Below are positions 33,901 to 42,086 of a stretch of DNA of 64,000 nucleotides, piece by piece. Numbering within the stretch: the stretch's first letter is position 1; every line of letters starts with the position of its first letter. The stretch lies in contig CAJAUM010000134.1 in the NCBI GenBank assembly GCA_903945175.1, forward strand, positions 17,450 to 81,449. Reading direction: 5' to 3'. The translations under genes were made by a program, and so were the position numbers. The DNA is from an uncultured Bacteroidales bacterium. Its GTDB lineage: Bacteria; Bacteroidota; Bacteroidia; Bacteroidales; FEN-979. The notes below the pieces were generated by a model. It saw only the letters and a program-made list of their open reading frames with translations, did no database searches and was not told the origin of the DNA.

Positions 33901-34687
33901 ATTGAAAAACACGCAATAACAAAAGATCTGTAACATAAAAGAGGACCATCAGGTTTCTCCTGTCATCAAACCAAGGAAAATAATGGTACAACCTGTAGAT
34001 AAAAAAGAATAAACACAAAGACCCTGTCACAAAAAGGAAAAAGTAAAGCAATGGTGGAAAAGGCAGCGTCCCCGAATAACCAGAAAAATTTAAACTTAAC
34101 AGATAACTTCCATCTCCAGAAAAAACAGGGAATCCTATGTTATTCTTGTCAATTAAAACAGCTTCAGGGCAATTGAATTGTGGGGAGAATTTGTTTTTTA
34201 AAAAGTCATTTTGAAAAGGAAATTCACTTTTTATCAAATAGCAACCCAGAAAATAATATTGACCGCTCTTTTTTCCTGTAAAACCATACCAGCCGTTTTT
34301 TAATTTTTCTACGGTTGAAATGTCTGCAAGTTGACGACCAAATTTTTCTGGTAAAATAATTTTATTATTATTCCAATATAACAAGGAGTCCTTTTTAAAA
34401 ACAAACAAAAAGATCCCCTCCTCCATCATTTTTTGTACCTGACTATTATTAACGGCCAAATTATTATTAAAGCCTCCAACAAAACGACTGCTTAATAATT
34501 CAACTGATTTTTTTGCTCTTTCCTCAGTTTGAAGAATGCTCCTTTGAAAATTGCGTGAAATAGTTTTGGGTTCGTTTTGAATATTAAAAAAAAAGCGGAG
34601 ACCAAAGACGGAAAGAAATAACAGAAATGCCACAAATAAATAGGGCAATCCCAGATTTTGGATATTTTTTGAAAAACCTATCACCAA
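30947..34687 (-). CDS. Giant NtrY-like sensor histidine kinase
   Basis: A 1246-residue kinase. The order is one N-terminal membrane helix (about 13-32), an extracytoplasmic segment (to about 210), a block of about eight helices (210-440), and a second extracytoplasmic region (about 480-735). A helix pair (about 740-800), a third sensor region (about 815-925), and a helix plus HAMP (about 930-1000) follow. The kinase core has phospho-His1030 in VAHEIKNPLTPMKLSAQHL and ATPase blocks NLLNNAIQAI, DNGSGIS and GGMGLGLAIVKSIV. The HEIKNPLTP motif is that of NtrY. Its length is far above usual kinases, and no response regulator is adjacent. The upstream gap 34688-34802 shows no promoter I can identify. 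Confidence 0.88.
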   Translation of the reverse strand: MVIGFSKNIQNLGLPYLFVAFLLFLSVFGLRFFFNIQNEPKTISRNFQRSILQTEERAKKSVELLSSRFVGGFNNNLAVNNSQVQKMMEEGIFLFVFKKDSLLYWNNNKIILPEKFGRQLADISTVEKLKNGWYGFTGKKSGQYYFLGCYLIKSEFPFQNDFLKNKFSPQFNCPEAVLIDKNNIGFPVFSGDGSYLLSLNFSGYSGTLPFPPLLYFFLFVTGSLCLFFFIYRLYHYFPWFDDRRNLMVLFYVTDLLLLRVFQYWLKFPQELTQSELFSPGLYSSTAILPSLGDFSLNVILLFVISLVISRNVSINHPEKFQAKARSLILNSSSIFFVLFFFHFVGFIISDLVINSSLSLNLQDISGLTYESGYGLFIVAIMLFSFWLISTRVFNDIISTAVQQKFLVLYAGIAGILYYLICLTFIGQIDYIILLFFYFYLVSYWYIKSKSRTIFSVHNLLFFLCFYAVFATIELNRSNNQKKEEKLKLLAVKLSTRRNPVTEVRYEQLERKLLSDTVVKGFIKPLPNGSRIRQDSLMIYLKERYFNDYWKKYDIQITVCDSIKELRIQPQGYLINCGTYFHGIVKDYGEPTQLPNLFFLDYGFGKEYYLAILSEGNSNQRTSFRPSLILEFNLLNSYPDPGYPGLLMDNTRIDLPNLSDYSYGLFQHGRLVHSVGSYNYRMELGQYKSFSTKHPFFPDDQMVHYQYTIDRTNLLLISKNEENFLTLISPFPYLFVFFTVIALLVSVLIYYPRNPHIIPASLRNRLHLSLIGVLVVTFIVIGIVQIINIININSKKNIANLREKAYSVQVEVQHRYSALRAIEDVPKSELEDFLIKLSNVFFTDINFYDTQGIVLASSRRQIFDEGLVSGRMNPDAYVKLIIEKGSAFIHNESIGSMHFSSAYLPLYNEQNRLLGYINLPYFSRQDEMKKEISTFLVTFVNIYILLILFGVFITILISNYITAPLAILSEKMSRLRLGLVNDKIEWKQDDEIGQLVLEYNRMIDELGRSAEVLARSEREGAWREMARQVAHEIKNPLTPMKLSAQHLQKAWIEKAPDMDERLARFTRTLIEQIDTLSAIASDFSSFAKMPAVINERINLKELILFVLSMYRDTSEIQYDFHCVNEEPYLWADRALLIRIFTNLLNNAIQAIGDSPGGLISIQVSAEQLRWNIAISDNGSGISTERAEKIFQPDFTTKTGGMGLGLAIVKSIVAGMHGEISFTSQEHEGTTFILKLPADDIQKQNETV

Positions 34688-34802
34688 TCCATTGATTAAG
34701 AATGCATTATCCTGGACTATTCCAAGGCGGTCTGCCCCCGTTTCGTTTCCTGGTTGATATATTCGGTCAAAACAGGCCCCGCGTTCATTACAAGGCTTAA
34801 AA

Positions 34803-35696
34803 TTAAGTATTTTTCAATGTGAGAATGAAAATCATGCTTGAATGACCTGTTTCCTTTCTGGTGGCCTGAAGGTTTGACCAAAAACCTGCAACGACAGATT
34901 TAAAATAATGTGGTTTACCTGACTTGTATTTTTCACTGAGCATTGAAACATAATACGCATCAAGTTTCTGTGGATAAATTTTCACGACTTGCATCTTAGA
35001 CCTTGTAGCAAGTTTCAAAATAGTATCTTTTGTAAAATGATACAGGTGCCTTGGAACATCATAGGCTGCCCAATGCTGATTATAATGCTGTGCATCCCAG
35101 GAATTGCAGTTAGGAACAGCAATAATAAACATTCCTGCCGGTGCAAGTAATTTTCTAACTCGAATTATCAACCCGTTCAGGTCATGTATATGCTCAAGAA
35201 CATGCCACATCGTGATGCAATGAAAGGTTCCTTGTAAGTCTGCTAAAGCATCCAGCTGTTCATACGTAGTAATCAGGTTCCTTGTTTGAGCAAATAAACG
35301 CGCTTTTTCATTGGGCTCAATCCCTGTAACATCCCATCCCTGCTTCTGGCAATATGCAAGAAATTCAGCAGTTCCACATCCTATATCCAATATCTTCCTG
35401 CCGCCTGAACATCTGCTAACGATCCCGTATTTTCTCCTAATTGATATTCTTCGTGCGAATTTATATATTATGCTCAAAAAATCTTTCTTTCCTGCATCAT
35501 GGGAAATATAGTCATCAGACTGGTAATATCTGCCAATATCGGATTTATCGGGTCTGGGATTAACAAACCTGAATCCGCATGATCCGCATGAAAGTATTGA
35601 AAACTCCTCCTGTGATAAAAAATAATCCTTTACCTTTAGCAAAGGTGAAAATACTGTACCATCACAAACCGGACAATGTATAATTATTTCAACCAT
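34803..35696 (-). CDS. SAM-dependent methyltransferase with N-terminal zinc ribbon
   Basis: From the ATG at 35696 the product is about 297 residues. A zinc ribbon comes first (CPVCDG, later CGSCG, within residues 1-45), then a class I methyltransferase fold with motif I ILDIGCGTAEFLAYC and the acidic end of strand 2 (GIEPNE). MWHVLEHIHD is the post-I block. The layout matches the Methyltransf_23/C-ribbon proteins often found with surface-sugar genes, but no such genes are near. In-frame starts at 35723 and 35726 would read MFHVKQ through the parS-like site. That is a common artefact beside parS, so I place the start after it. Confidence 0.82.
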   Translation of the reverse strand: MVEIIIHCPVCDGTVFSPLLKVKDYFLSQEEFSILSCGSCGFRFVNPRPDKSDIGRYYQSDDYISHDAGKKDFLSIIYKFARRISIRRKYGIVSRCSGGRKILDIGCGTAEFLAYCQKQGWDVTGIEPNEKARLFAQTRNLITTYEQLDALADLQGTFHCITMWHVLEHIHDLNGLIIRVRKLLAPAGMFIIAVPNCNSWDAQHYNQHWAAYDVPRHLYHFTKDTILKLATRSKMQVVKIYPQKLDAYYVSMLSEKYKSGKPHYFKSVVAGFWSNLQATRKETGHSSMIFILTLKNT

Positions 35697-35706
35697 TTTA
35701 GTTACC

Positions 35707-35722
35707 TGTTTCACGTGGAACA
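35707..35722 (-). promoter_or_regulatory. parS-like ParB-binding site 1
   Basis: On the minus strand the 16-mer is TGTTCCACGTGAAACA, an exact match to the chromosomal parS consensus TGTTNCACGTGAAACA. It lies immediately after the mnmG stop codon, in the spacer before the methyltransferase gene. Confidence 0.85.
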
Positions 35723-37591
35723 TCACCGACCGAGATAGACAATCAGCACAGAAATATCAGCGGGAGAAACTCCGCTAATCCTTGAAGCCTGTCCAATTGT
35801 CCTGGGTTGGATTCTGTTAAGTTTTTCTCTCGCCTCATTTGATAGAGATGTCAATTTTGAATAATTAAAACCCTCCAAAAGGGTTAGATTTTCAAGATTT
35901 AACATTTTATCAGCCACCTCTTGTTCTTTTTCCAAATAATTTTCATACTTGATCAGCAATTCAACTTCTGCAATAATATCTTCATCGAAGGAATCATATT
36001 CTTCAACAAAACTATTGATTGTTTCCACGCTTTTAATCATGTCCTTAAGACAAACCTGTGGTCTTAATAAAATTACAGCGGCCTTTTGCTTTTGCGAGAT
36101 AACATTCTCATTTACTTCCAATAGCAAATCGTTTGCTTGCACTGGCATAAGACTTTCTGATTTAAGAAATGTGATCAATTTGTCTATTTTCAGGTACTTA
36201 TCTTTCACCTTTGATAGTCGTTCAGCGGAGGCTAGCCCAATGCTATTCGATAGCCGGGTTAACCGTTGATCGGCATTATCCTGTCTCAATAGCAATCTGT
36301 ATTCCGCCCGTGAAGTAAACATGCGGTATGGTTCTTCTGTTCCCTTTGTAATCAGATCATCAATTAATACTCCTATATAGGCTTCCGAACGTTTAAGAAT
36401 AAATGCCTCCTGCCCTTGAATCTTTAGGTGTGCATTGATTCCCGCCATCAGCCCCTGGGCGGCAGCTTCTTCATATCCGGTGGTTCCGTTTATCTGTCCT
36501 GCAAAGTATAAATTTTGTATCAACTTGGTCTCCAAGGTTGATTTTAATTGCAAAGGGGGAAAGTAATCATATTCGATTGCATAGCCAGGTCTGAAAAATT
36601 TTGCTTTCTCAAATCCCCTTACCTTTCTCAATGCCTTAAACTGAACGTCCTCAGGAAGAGAAGATGAAAAACCATTGACATAGTATTCTTCCGTGTTCCA
36701 TCCTTCGGGTTCTATAAAAAGCTGATGCCGGTCTTTGGTAGAAAAACGGTCAATCTTATCCTCAATAGATGGACAATACCGAGGTCCCCGGCCCTGAATC
36801 CTTCCCGAAAACATAGGCGATTTTCCAAATCCGGTTCTAAGTATATCATGTACCTCCTGGCTGGTATACGTAAGATAGCAACTTCTTTGCCTTTTCAATC
36901 CGGGGGTCTCGGTAAATGAAAATTTTCCTGGGATTTCATCACCAGGTTGTTCCACCATACGTCTAAAATTAAGTGATCTGCCATCGACCCTGACCGGAGT
37001 ACCCGTTTTCATCCTGCACGAATTAAACCCCAAATTCACCAATTGCTCAGTAAGGTTTTTGGCAGCGCGATCACCCATTCGCCCGCCTGAAAAATGTTTT
37101 TCACCTATGTGTATGATTCCGTTTAAGAAAGTGCCATTGGCAAGGATCACCGAGTTGCATTTAAAGAACATTCCCAAGCCCGTTTTAACCCCGATAATTT
37201 TATCACTTTTTACGTTAATCTCGATTACTGTATCTTGCCAAAAATCGATATCTCTGTTATTCTCTAAAACTTTTCTCCATTCCATTGAATACAAAAAGCG
37301 GTCATTTTGCGCTCTGGGACTCCACATGGCAGGACCCTTTGATTTGTTGAGCATCCTGAATTGAATCATGGTAAGGTCTGTAATGATACCTGAATAACCC
37401 CCCATCGCATCGATCTCCCGTACAATTTGTCCTTTTGCAATTCCGCCCATAGATGGATTACACGACATCTGCGCCATATTCATCATGTTCATTGTAATCA
37501 GCAATACTTTTGATCCCAAACTGCCAGCAGAAGAGGCTGCTTCGCAACCAGCATGTCCCGCTCCAACAACAATGATGTCGTATTTATTCAT
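35723..37591 (-). CDS. mnmG: tRNA uridine-34 5-carboxymethylaminomethyl modification enzyme
   Basis: This 622-residue FAD protein works with MnmE to add the cmnm5 group to U34 of certain tRNAs. The N-terminal FAD-binding motif [12 protein letters not shown] is at residues 7-18. The GidA signatures [17 protein letters not shown] (about 49-65) and [12 protein letters not shown] (near 270) are present, as is the C-terminal helical MnmE-contact region. Length is standard. parS-like sites flank both ends of the gene. In many bacteria mnmG (gidA) neighbours oriC and parAB, and this placement may reflect origin proximity. Confidence 0.97.
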   Translation of the reverse strand: MNKYDIIVVGAGHAGCEAASSAGSLGSKVLLITMNMMNMAQMSCNPSMGGIAKGQIVREIDAMGGYSGIITDLTMIQFRMLNKSKGPAMWSPRAQNDRFLYSMEWRKVLENNRDIDFWQDTVIEINVKSDKIIGVKTGLGMFFKCNSVILANGTFLNGIIHIGEKHFSGGRMGDRAAKNLTEQLVNLGFNSCRMKTGTPVRVDGRSLNFRRMVEQPGDEIPGKFSFTETPGLKRQRSCYLTYTSQEVHDILRTGFGKSPMFSGRIQGRGPRYCPSIEDKIDRFSTKDRHQLFIEPEGWNTEEYYVNGFSSSLPEDVQFKALRKVRGFEKAKFFRPGYAIEYDYFPPLQLKSTLETKLIQNLYFAGQINGTTGYEEAAAQGLMAGINAHLKIQGQEAFILKRSEAYIGVLIDDLITKGTEEPYRMFTSRAEYRLLLRQDNADQRLTRLSNSIGLASAERLSKVKDKYLKIDKLITFLKSESLMPVQANDLLLEVNENVISQKQKAAVILLRPQVCLKDMIKSVETINSFVEEYDSFDEDIIAEVELLIKYENYLEKEQEVADKMLNLENLTLLEGFNYSKLTSLSNEAREKLNRIQPRTIGQASRISGVSPADISVLIVYLGR

Positions 37592-37599
37592 AAATATAT

Positions 37600-37615
37600 T
37601 GTTCCACGTGAAACG
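37600..37615 (+). promoter_or_regulatory. parS-like ParB-binding site 2
   Basis: TGTTCCACGTGAAACG matches the parS consensus at 15 of 16 positions. It lies 8 bases upstream of the mnmG ATG and is inverted relative to site 1, with centres 1893 bp apart. Confidence 0.75.
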
Positions 37616-37656
37616 CGTCTCTTATTGTTCTGCTTTTAAAAAGCGCCATTGCTTAA

Positions 37657-38088
37657 TTAAATCCCGGAAAGTCTCTCAAGGTAAAAATTTTCTTTCTGAC
37701 GCATTTCAGCCTTTTCTGTAATCGCCGCATCACCATATCCAATTAAATGTAAAACACCGTGAATGATAACACGGTGAAGTTCGTTCGAAAGTCTTTGTCG
37801 GTAAATTTTGGCATTTTCCTTTACCCTGGGAATACTAATAAAGATATCTCCGCTGATAACGCCCCGTTCTTCCAAGATTGGAAAGGTAATTATATCAGTT
37901 AATGTATTATGTTTTAAATATTTACGATTAAGCTTATGTAAATATGTATCATCACAAAAAATAATATTTATTTCACCGGCAGTAACATTTTCTTCATTGG
38001 CAGAATTGGTAATCCATCGGCGAGTTTTATTTTTTTCCCTGTATCTAAATGAGATATCTTCGGAAAAGAAATGAATTGTTCCGCTCAT
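37657..38088 (-). CDS. ybeY: Endoribonuclease YbeY (16S rRNA 3' maturation)
   Basis: The 143-residue metal-dependent RNase of the UPF0054 family has its zinc motif as HGVLHLIGYGD near residues 108-118. The first two His of the canonical H-G-x-L-H-L-x-G-Y-D-H are present, and the third His position holds Asp. This variation occurs in Bacteroidota homologues and need not abolish metal binding. It overlaps the upstream ATPase gene by 4 bases (ATGA) and belongs to a DUF4175/ATPase/ybeY run, probably with mnmG downstream. Confidence 0.92.
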   Translation of the reverse strand: MSGTIHFFSEDISFRYREKNKTRRWITNSANEENVTAGEINIIFCDDTYLHKLNRKYLKHNTLTDIITFPILEERGVISGDIFISIPRVKENAKIYRQRLSNELHRVIIHGVLHLIGYGDAAITEKAEMRQKENFYLERLSGI

Positions 38089-38570
38089 TTCTTTTGTTTT
38101 ACATCTTCCTTCTTTGTCCAGTATTCCTTCAACTGGTTTATCCTTAAAAGAGACTTTTCATAATTCATGCTTGACACATAGAACACAAGAATAATACTTT
38201 TGGCATTAACCGAAATGGTTATTTCATCCGTAAGCGCTTTAATGATAAATATATCCCTTGAAAGTTTGTGCTTCCTAATCTCTTGCTCCAAAATATCTTC
38301 TCCCTCCTCAAGCTTATCCTCTGAATTGCTTAGCCGGATTTTAAAGATCAGCCCCTTTGACGTTCTGTCGAATGATATAAATATCTTTCCATCTGACAAT
38401 GAGTCGTTCAGTGAGAATAAAATACCTGCAGCTTCGGTGGTGGCCAGCAAGATATTCCCAAAATATTCATTGTTTATATTATAGTAATCGCAAATCTCTT
38501 CAACGAATCGCTCTAACTTGGTAATCTCTTTGTTACCGGTGATAACCAGCTCTCTATAATCATGTTTCAT
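38085..38570 (-). CDS. RsbW-like HATPase (anti-sigma-factor-type kinase fold)
   Basis: The 161-residue single-domain protein has the GHKL ATPase outline: a first helix with FGNILLATTEAAG (N-box-like, about residues 38-50), the sheet KIFISFDRTSKGLIFKIRLSN, and DIFIIKALTDEITI. In this family the ATP-lid residues are weakly conserved, so catalysis cannot be assured. Homologues are found between DUF4175 and ybeY genes across Bacteroidota, with unknown function. The spacing (ATGA overlap with ybeY, one base from the DUF4175 gene) shows a shared transcript. Confidence 0.72.
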   Translation of the reverse strand: MKHDYRELVITGNKEITKLERFVEEICDYYNINNEYFGNILLATTEAAGILFSLNDSLSDGKIFISFDRTSKGLIFKIRLSNSEDKLEEGEDILEQEIRKHKLSRDIFIIKALTDEITISVNAKSIILVFYVSSMNYEKSLLRINQLKEYWTKKEDVKQKK

Positions 38571-38571
38571 A

Positions 38572-41500
38572 TCAGTATCCTATTTTCACAGTATAACTAC
38601 TAATTTTACTTTTATAAAACGAACTAACGACAGGTAAAGTTAATTCAATATGATCGATGCCCGCTCTCTTTTTAGCGTTATACTGAAAATATTGATTAGG
38701 GTTACTTGTTTTCCTGCTTTTTGCCTCCTCTGATTCTCTCTTTTCTTCCTGATCCCTCATTTGTTCGGCCTTTTCAGATTCAAGAAGTCTAGACATTATC
38801 TTTTGTTGCCTCTGGATAGTTTCTTTCGTAATACTTTTATTAATTAAATCATGTTCTATTTGTTCCATCTCCTTTTCCACGTCATTTAAATCCCCTTGGT
38901 TTTTTACACCCTTCGATCCACGTTGGTTCTGGTACTGTTGCATTTCATTTCTTAGGGCCTCCTGCTGTGCCGCCAGCTTCGCTATTTGCTTATTCATCGC
39001 GTTTTGTTTGGCTGTAACACCTCCATTCTTTCCGGAAGTCGCATCCATTCCTGCTTTAAGTTGCTGTAATTGCTTCCCAAGGTTTTCCTGTAGCTCCCTG
39101 ATGCCCTTCATCGAAGGCTTTGCGCCTTTTGCACCAGGATTTGGACATGATTTTTTACCGCCCTTTGATTTCGAACCTGAAGACATTTGTTCATTCATTT
39201 TTTCAAGTGACTCATTGAGCAATAGCGCCAGATTATTAATGGATGTCATCGAATATTGCTGTTTTGCAACAGCCAGATTAATGTTCCGGCTATCCATCGC
39301 CTCAAGCGTCAAATCAATATTTCGCTTGATTGCAGAAATTTCTTTTGTGATGAAAGGCTTTAACATAAGCTGCCTCTTCCCGATTGAATTCAACGAATCT
39401 TCAATGATTGTTAACTTTTGAATAAACTCACGCTGGCTTAATATTATTTCAGGATACCTTGGATCACTCCTGGCAATGATCCTGGTCCTGGTGATAATAT
39501 CTTCCTGTTCAAATGAAAGCCGGACCAGGTTCTCGACAATCATACGAATATTTGAAGCGTCTTCAGCAAGTTGTTCATCCTCATTTTCTTGTTGTGATTC
39601 TTCCATTTGTCTGGCGAGATCTCTCATCTGCCTGGCGGCTTCCCGTTGAGATTTTGAAGCCTCCCTGTTTCTCTTTTCCTCCAGTTTACTTTTACTATCT
39701 CCCAGAATCCTTTGCAGGCTGTCTTGCTTTTCTTCAGTTACTCCAATATCAACAGGTGTTTCAAATTTCTTTCCTTCTTCTTTAAGATCATGTATTTGCT
39801 TTGAAACTGAGTCTGTATTTTTGTTAATATTATTCTGCGCGTCAAGTAATTTCTCACTGATTTGCTTTTGTTCCTCGGTATTTTTGGCCAGAATATCCTG
39901 CTTATCAGCGATTTTTCTAAGCTCATTGCTAAGATTTTCTATCTTTCTCTCGAATTCAATCTTCTTCATTAATTCCAGGTGTCTGTCCAGCTGAATCTCC
40001 AGTTCCTTATTAGAAACTTTCATCTTATCCAGCAAATTACTGAGTTTCGCCTTATCAACCTGTTTGATCAGATTCTGCATCTCCTCTATCATTTGTTTCA
40101 TTTCGTCTGTAAGCAACAGCTCCATGAGTTCATTCAGCTGATTCTGCTTATCAGTTATGCGTTTGCTGGTTTCTAAATATTTTTCTTCATTTGCCATATT
40201 TTCCTTGTTCTTGGCGATGGCGTCCCTTACCTTTTCCCCGATTTCAGAATTGGCCCTTATGAGCTCCTCCATCTTCCTTTTTTCCTGCCAGGAAATATTA
40301 TTTTGATCAACCATCTTTTTATTCAATTCGTCCAACGTTTTCTGAATGGAGTTTGATTCTTTAAGGCTTTGTTCTATTTTATCCTTCATCGACTCAGCAT
40401 TCTGGTCCGTACGCTCTACAATTTCTTCGATTGAAGGGGTTAAAATCTTCCTTAATTCAGATTTGGTACACTTCGGACCATGTACCCCATCGTTGTCACA
40501 GATTTCAAAAAAATAACGGAGTGTCATACCTGACTCCGGCATCAGTTTCTGAAGATCAATTGAATGATAAAAAACCTGATTGTCTATATTCCTGTCTATC
40601 AGTATGTTTTCAGAAAAAAGATTCCCCAAAATTGAATCATCATGGTTAATCACATCGTAATTAAATGTCAATTTTGAAAATCCATAATCATCCTTGATGC
40701 TCCCTTTACAAAACACGGATGTATTCAATGTGGAATCCAGGGTTTCCGAAACAACAATGGTCGGGTATCCATCGTTAACGACAAAAACACTGTAAACCAA
40801 CGAGTCTGCTGATTGGTTCGTATCATTCAACGGCCTGATAGAATATGAGGTTGTCGTAAGTTTAGTCTCTGTGTGGGTAAATGTGTTTTTCTGGTCGCGA
40901 TTAAGGTTGTTCATTATATTTCCAACACGTAGTTTAATCTGACTGACATCCTTTGTATAAAAGTTCCATTTGACTTCACTGCCCTCAGGAATCGTAATGT
41001 CACCTACATTTTCGATTTTTTCTGATGATTTGTTTAAATAGGAAGGAAACGTTACTTCCACATCAAAACTCAGCAAAATGGGCTTGGGAAGAACCACGAT
41101 CTCATACTTTTGAGAGATAAAATCGCCTGCAGTAATCACGAAAGGGATATTTTCCTGCACTGATTTAAAAAGACAGGAAAAAACAAATCCCCTCTTTTTT
41201 GTCAGTTTATAGGTAACTGTTTTGGTTTTGATAAACACTTCGGAAGGGATTTCGTCTCCTGTTGCCACCACATTGAGCTCAAAATCATCCTGCTGAACAG
41301 CCCTGAGTGTTTTATTTAACACCTCTAGTCTAAAAGATAAAGGAGGGATAAAAGGCTGATAAAACCTTACAATCCTATTGGTTGGTTCTGAAATGATTTC
41401 AGGTGAAAGCAAAGCCAAAACTACAATGATAAAAACCGGGATCACTGCATAACGAATATATCGTAAGTTTTTGGTAAAATCGATCACTTTGGTAAACGGA

Positions 41501-41925
41501 AATATCTTCAACGCCTCGGTTTTTTGTGCAATACTTGCAGTAAGTAACTCGGATTGATCGTTTCCGTGTTCACTCTTTCTCATGAGCTGAAGTGTATTCA
41601 GCAGTTTATCCTGAATTTCAGGAAAATGATTTCCAATAATTTCAGCGGCCTTCACATGTGAAATGATCTTTCCGATTTTTATTAACTGCAGGATCGGTAT
41701 GAAGATTAGCCGGAAGAAAAGAAATACAGCCGTGGAAAGAAAAGCAAAAAACAGAACAGTTCTGATGACTTGATTGAAATGAAAAAAATATTCACAGATG
41801 ATTAAGATCAGATAGTACGCTGCAAGTAATGTAACGGCCCACAATACACCTCTCATCAGCCGGTTTCTGTAATATTTCCGGATGAACTCATCGAGTTTTT
41901 TTAACAGTATGTGTTCTTTTGACAT
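38572..41925 (-). CDS. DUF4175-family membrane protein with long coiled coil
   Basis: A protein of about 1117 residues from the Met at 41925 (an in-frame ATG lies at 41934). Two membrane helices come near the N-terminus (about 25-80) and a third near 155-175. A large periplasmic beta-rich region (about 180-480) and a highly charged coiled-coil segment (about 480-830) follow. Further Gln/Lys-rich helices (QQLKAGMDA and LAAQQEALRNEMQQYQNQ) run to the C-terminus. Family function is unknown. The promoter element is at 42006-42013, and the gene leads the ATPase/ybeY operon. It is divergent from gltX. Confidence 0.85.
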   Translation of the reverse strand: MSKEHILLKKLDEFIRKYYRNRLMRGVLWAVTLLAAYYLILIICEYFFHFNQVIRTVLFFAFLSTAVFLFFRLIFIPILQLIKIGKIISHVKAAEIIGNHFPEIQDKLLNTLQLMRKSEHGNDQSELLTASIAQKTEALKIFPFTKVIDFTKNLRYIRYAVIPVFIIVVLALLSPEIISEPTNRIVRFYQPFIPPLSFRLEVLNKTLRAVQQDDFELNVVATGDEIPSEVFIKTKTVTYKLTKKRGFVFSCLFKSVQENIPFVITAGDFISQKYEIVVLPKPILLSFDVEVTFPSYLNKSSEKIENVGDITIPEGSEVKWNFYTKDVSQIKLRVGNIMNNLNRDQKNTFTHTETKLTTTSYSIRPLNDTNQSADSLVYSVFVVNDGYPTIVVSETLDSTLNTSVFCKGSIKDDYGFSKLTFNYDVINHDDSILGNLFSENILIDRNIDNQVFYHSIDLQKLMPESGMTLRYFFEICDNDGVHGPKCTKSELRKILTPSIEEIVERTDQNAESMKDKIEQSLKESNSIQKTLDELNKKMVDQNNISWQEKRKMEELIRANSEIGEKVRDAIAKNKENMANEEKYLETSKRITDKQNQLNELMELLLTDEMKQMIEEMQNLIKQVDKAKLSNLLDKMKVSNKELEIQLDRHLELMKKIEFERKIENLSNELRKIADKQDILAKNTEEQKQISEKLLDAQNNINKNTDSVSKQIHDLKEEGKKFETPVDIGVTEEKQDSLQRILGDSKSKLEEKRNREASKSQREAARQMRDLARQMEESQQENEDEQLAEDASNIRMIVENLVRLSFEQEDIITRTRIIARSDPRYPEIILSQREFIQKLTIIEDSLNSIGKRQLMLKPFITKEISAIKRNIDLTLEAMDSRNINLAVAKQQYSMTSINNLALLLNESLEKMNEQMSSGSKSKGGKKSCPNPGAKGAKPSMKGIRELQENLGKQLQQLKAGMDATSGKNGGVTAKQNAMNKQIAKLAAQQEALRNEMQQYQNQRGSKGVKNQGDLNDVEKEMEQIEHDLINKSITKETIQRQQKIMSRLLESEKAEQMRDQEEKRESEEAKSRKTSNPNQYFQYNAKKRAGIDHIELTLPVVSSFYKSKISSYTVKIGY

Positions 41926-42005
41926 TCGTTGCATCAGTCGTTGTGAATTTATTCTTCATGTACCTCAGTTTGGCAGTTGCCATTAAAGCCAGAATAATTC
42001 CTTGG

Positions 42006-42013
42006 CAAAAATA
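42006..42013 (-). promoter_or_regulatory. -7 promoter element for the DUF4175 operon
   Basis: TATTTTTG on the minus strand matches TAnnTTTG, 80 bases before the start at 41925. The same octamer occurs divergently at 42058-42065. Confidence 0.5.
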
Positions 42014-42057
42014 CAAATATTCAAGGGCATCGGGGTCCCTAAATAGGCAGAATAGCC

Positions 42058-42065
42058 TATTTTTG
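42058..42065 (+). promoter_or_regulatory. -7 promoter element for gltX
   Basis: TATTTTTG matches TAnnTTTG and lies 21 bases before the gltX ATG at 42087. Confidence 0.55.
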
Positions 42066-42086
42066 TACTACCAAAAGAACCAACAA

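Noticed and set aside
37485..37721. Plus-strand 78-codon frame over the mnmG start
   Set aside because: Its translation reads through the parS-like site (LFHVKR) and the antisense of mnmG. There is no support for a gene.
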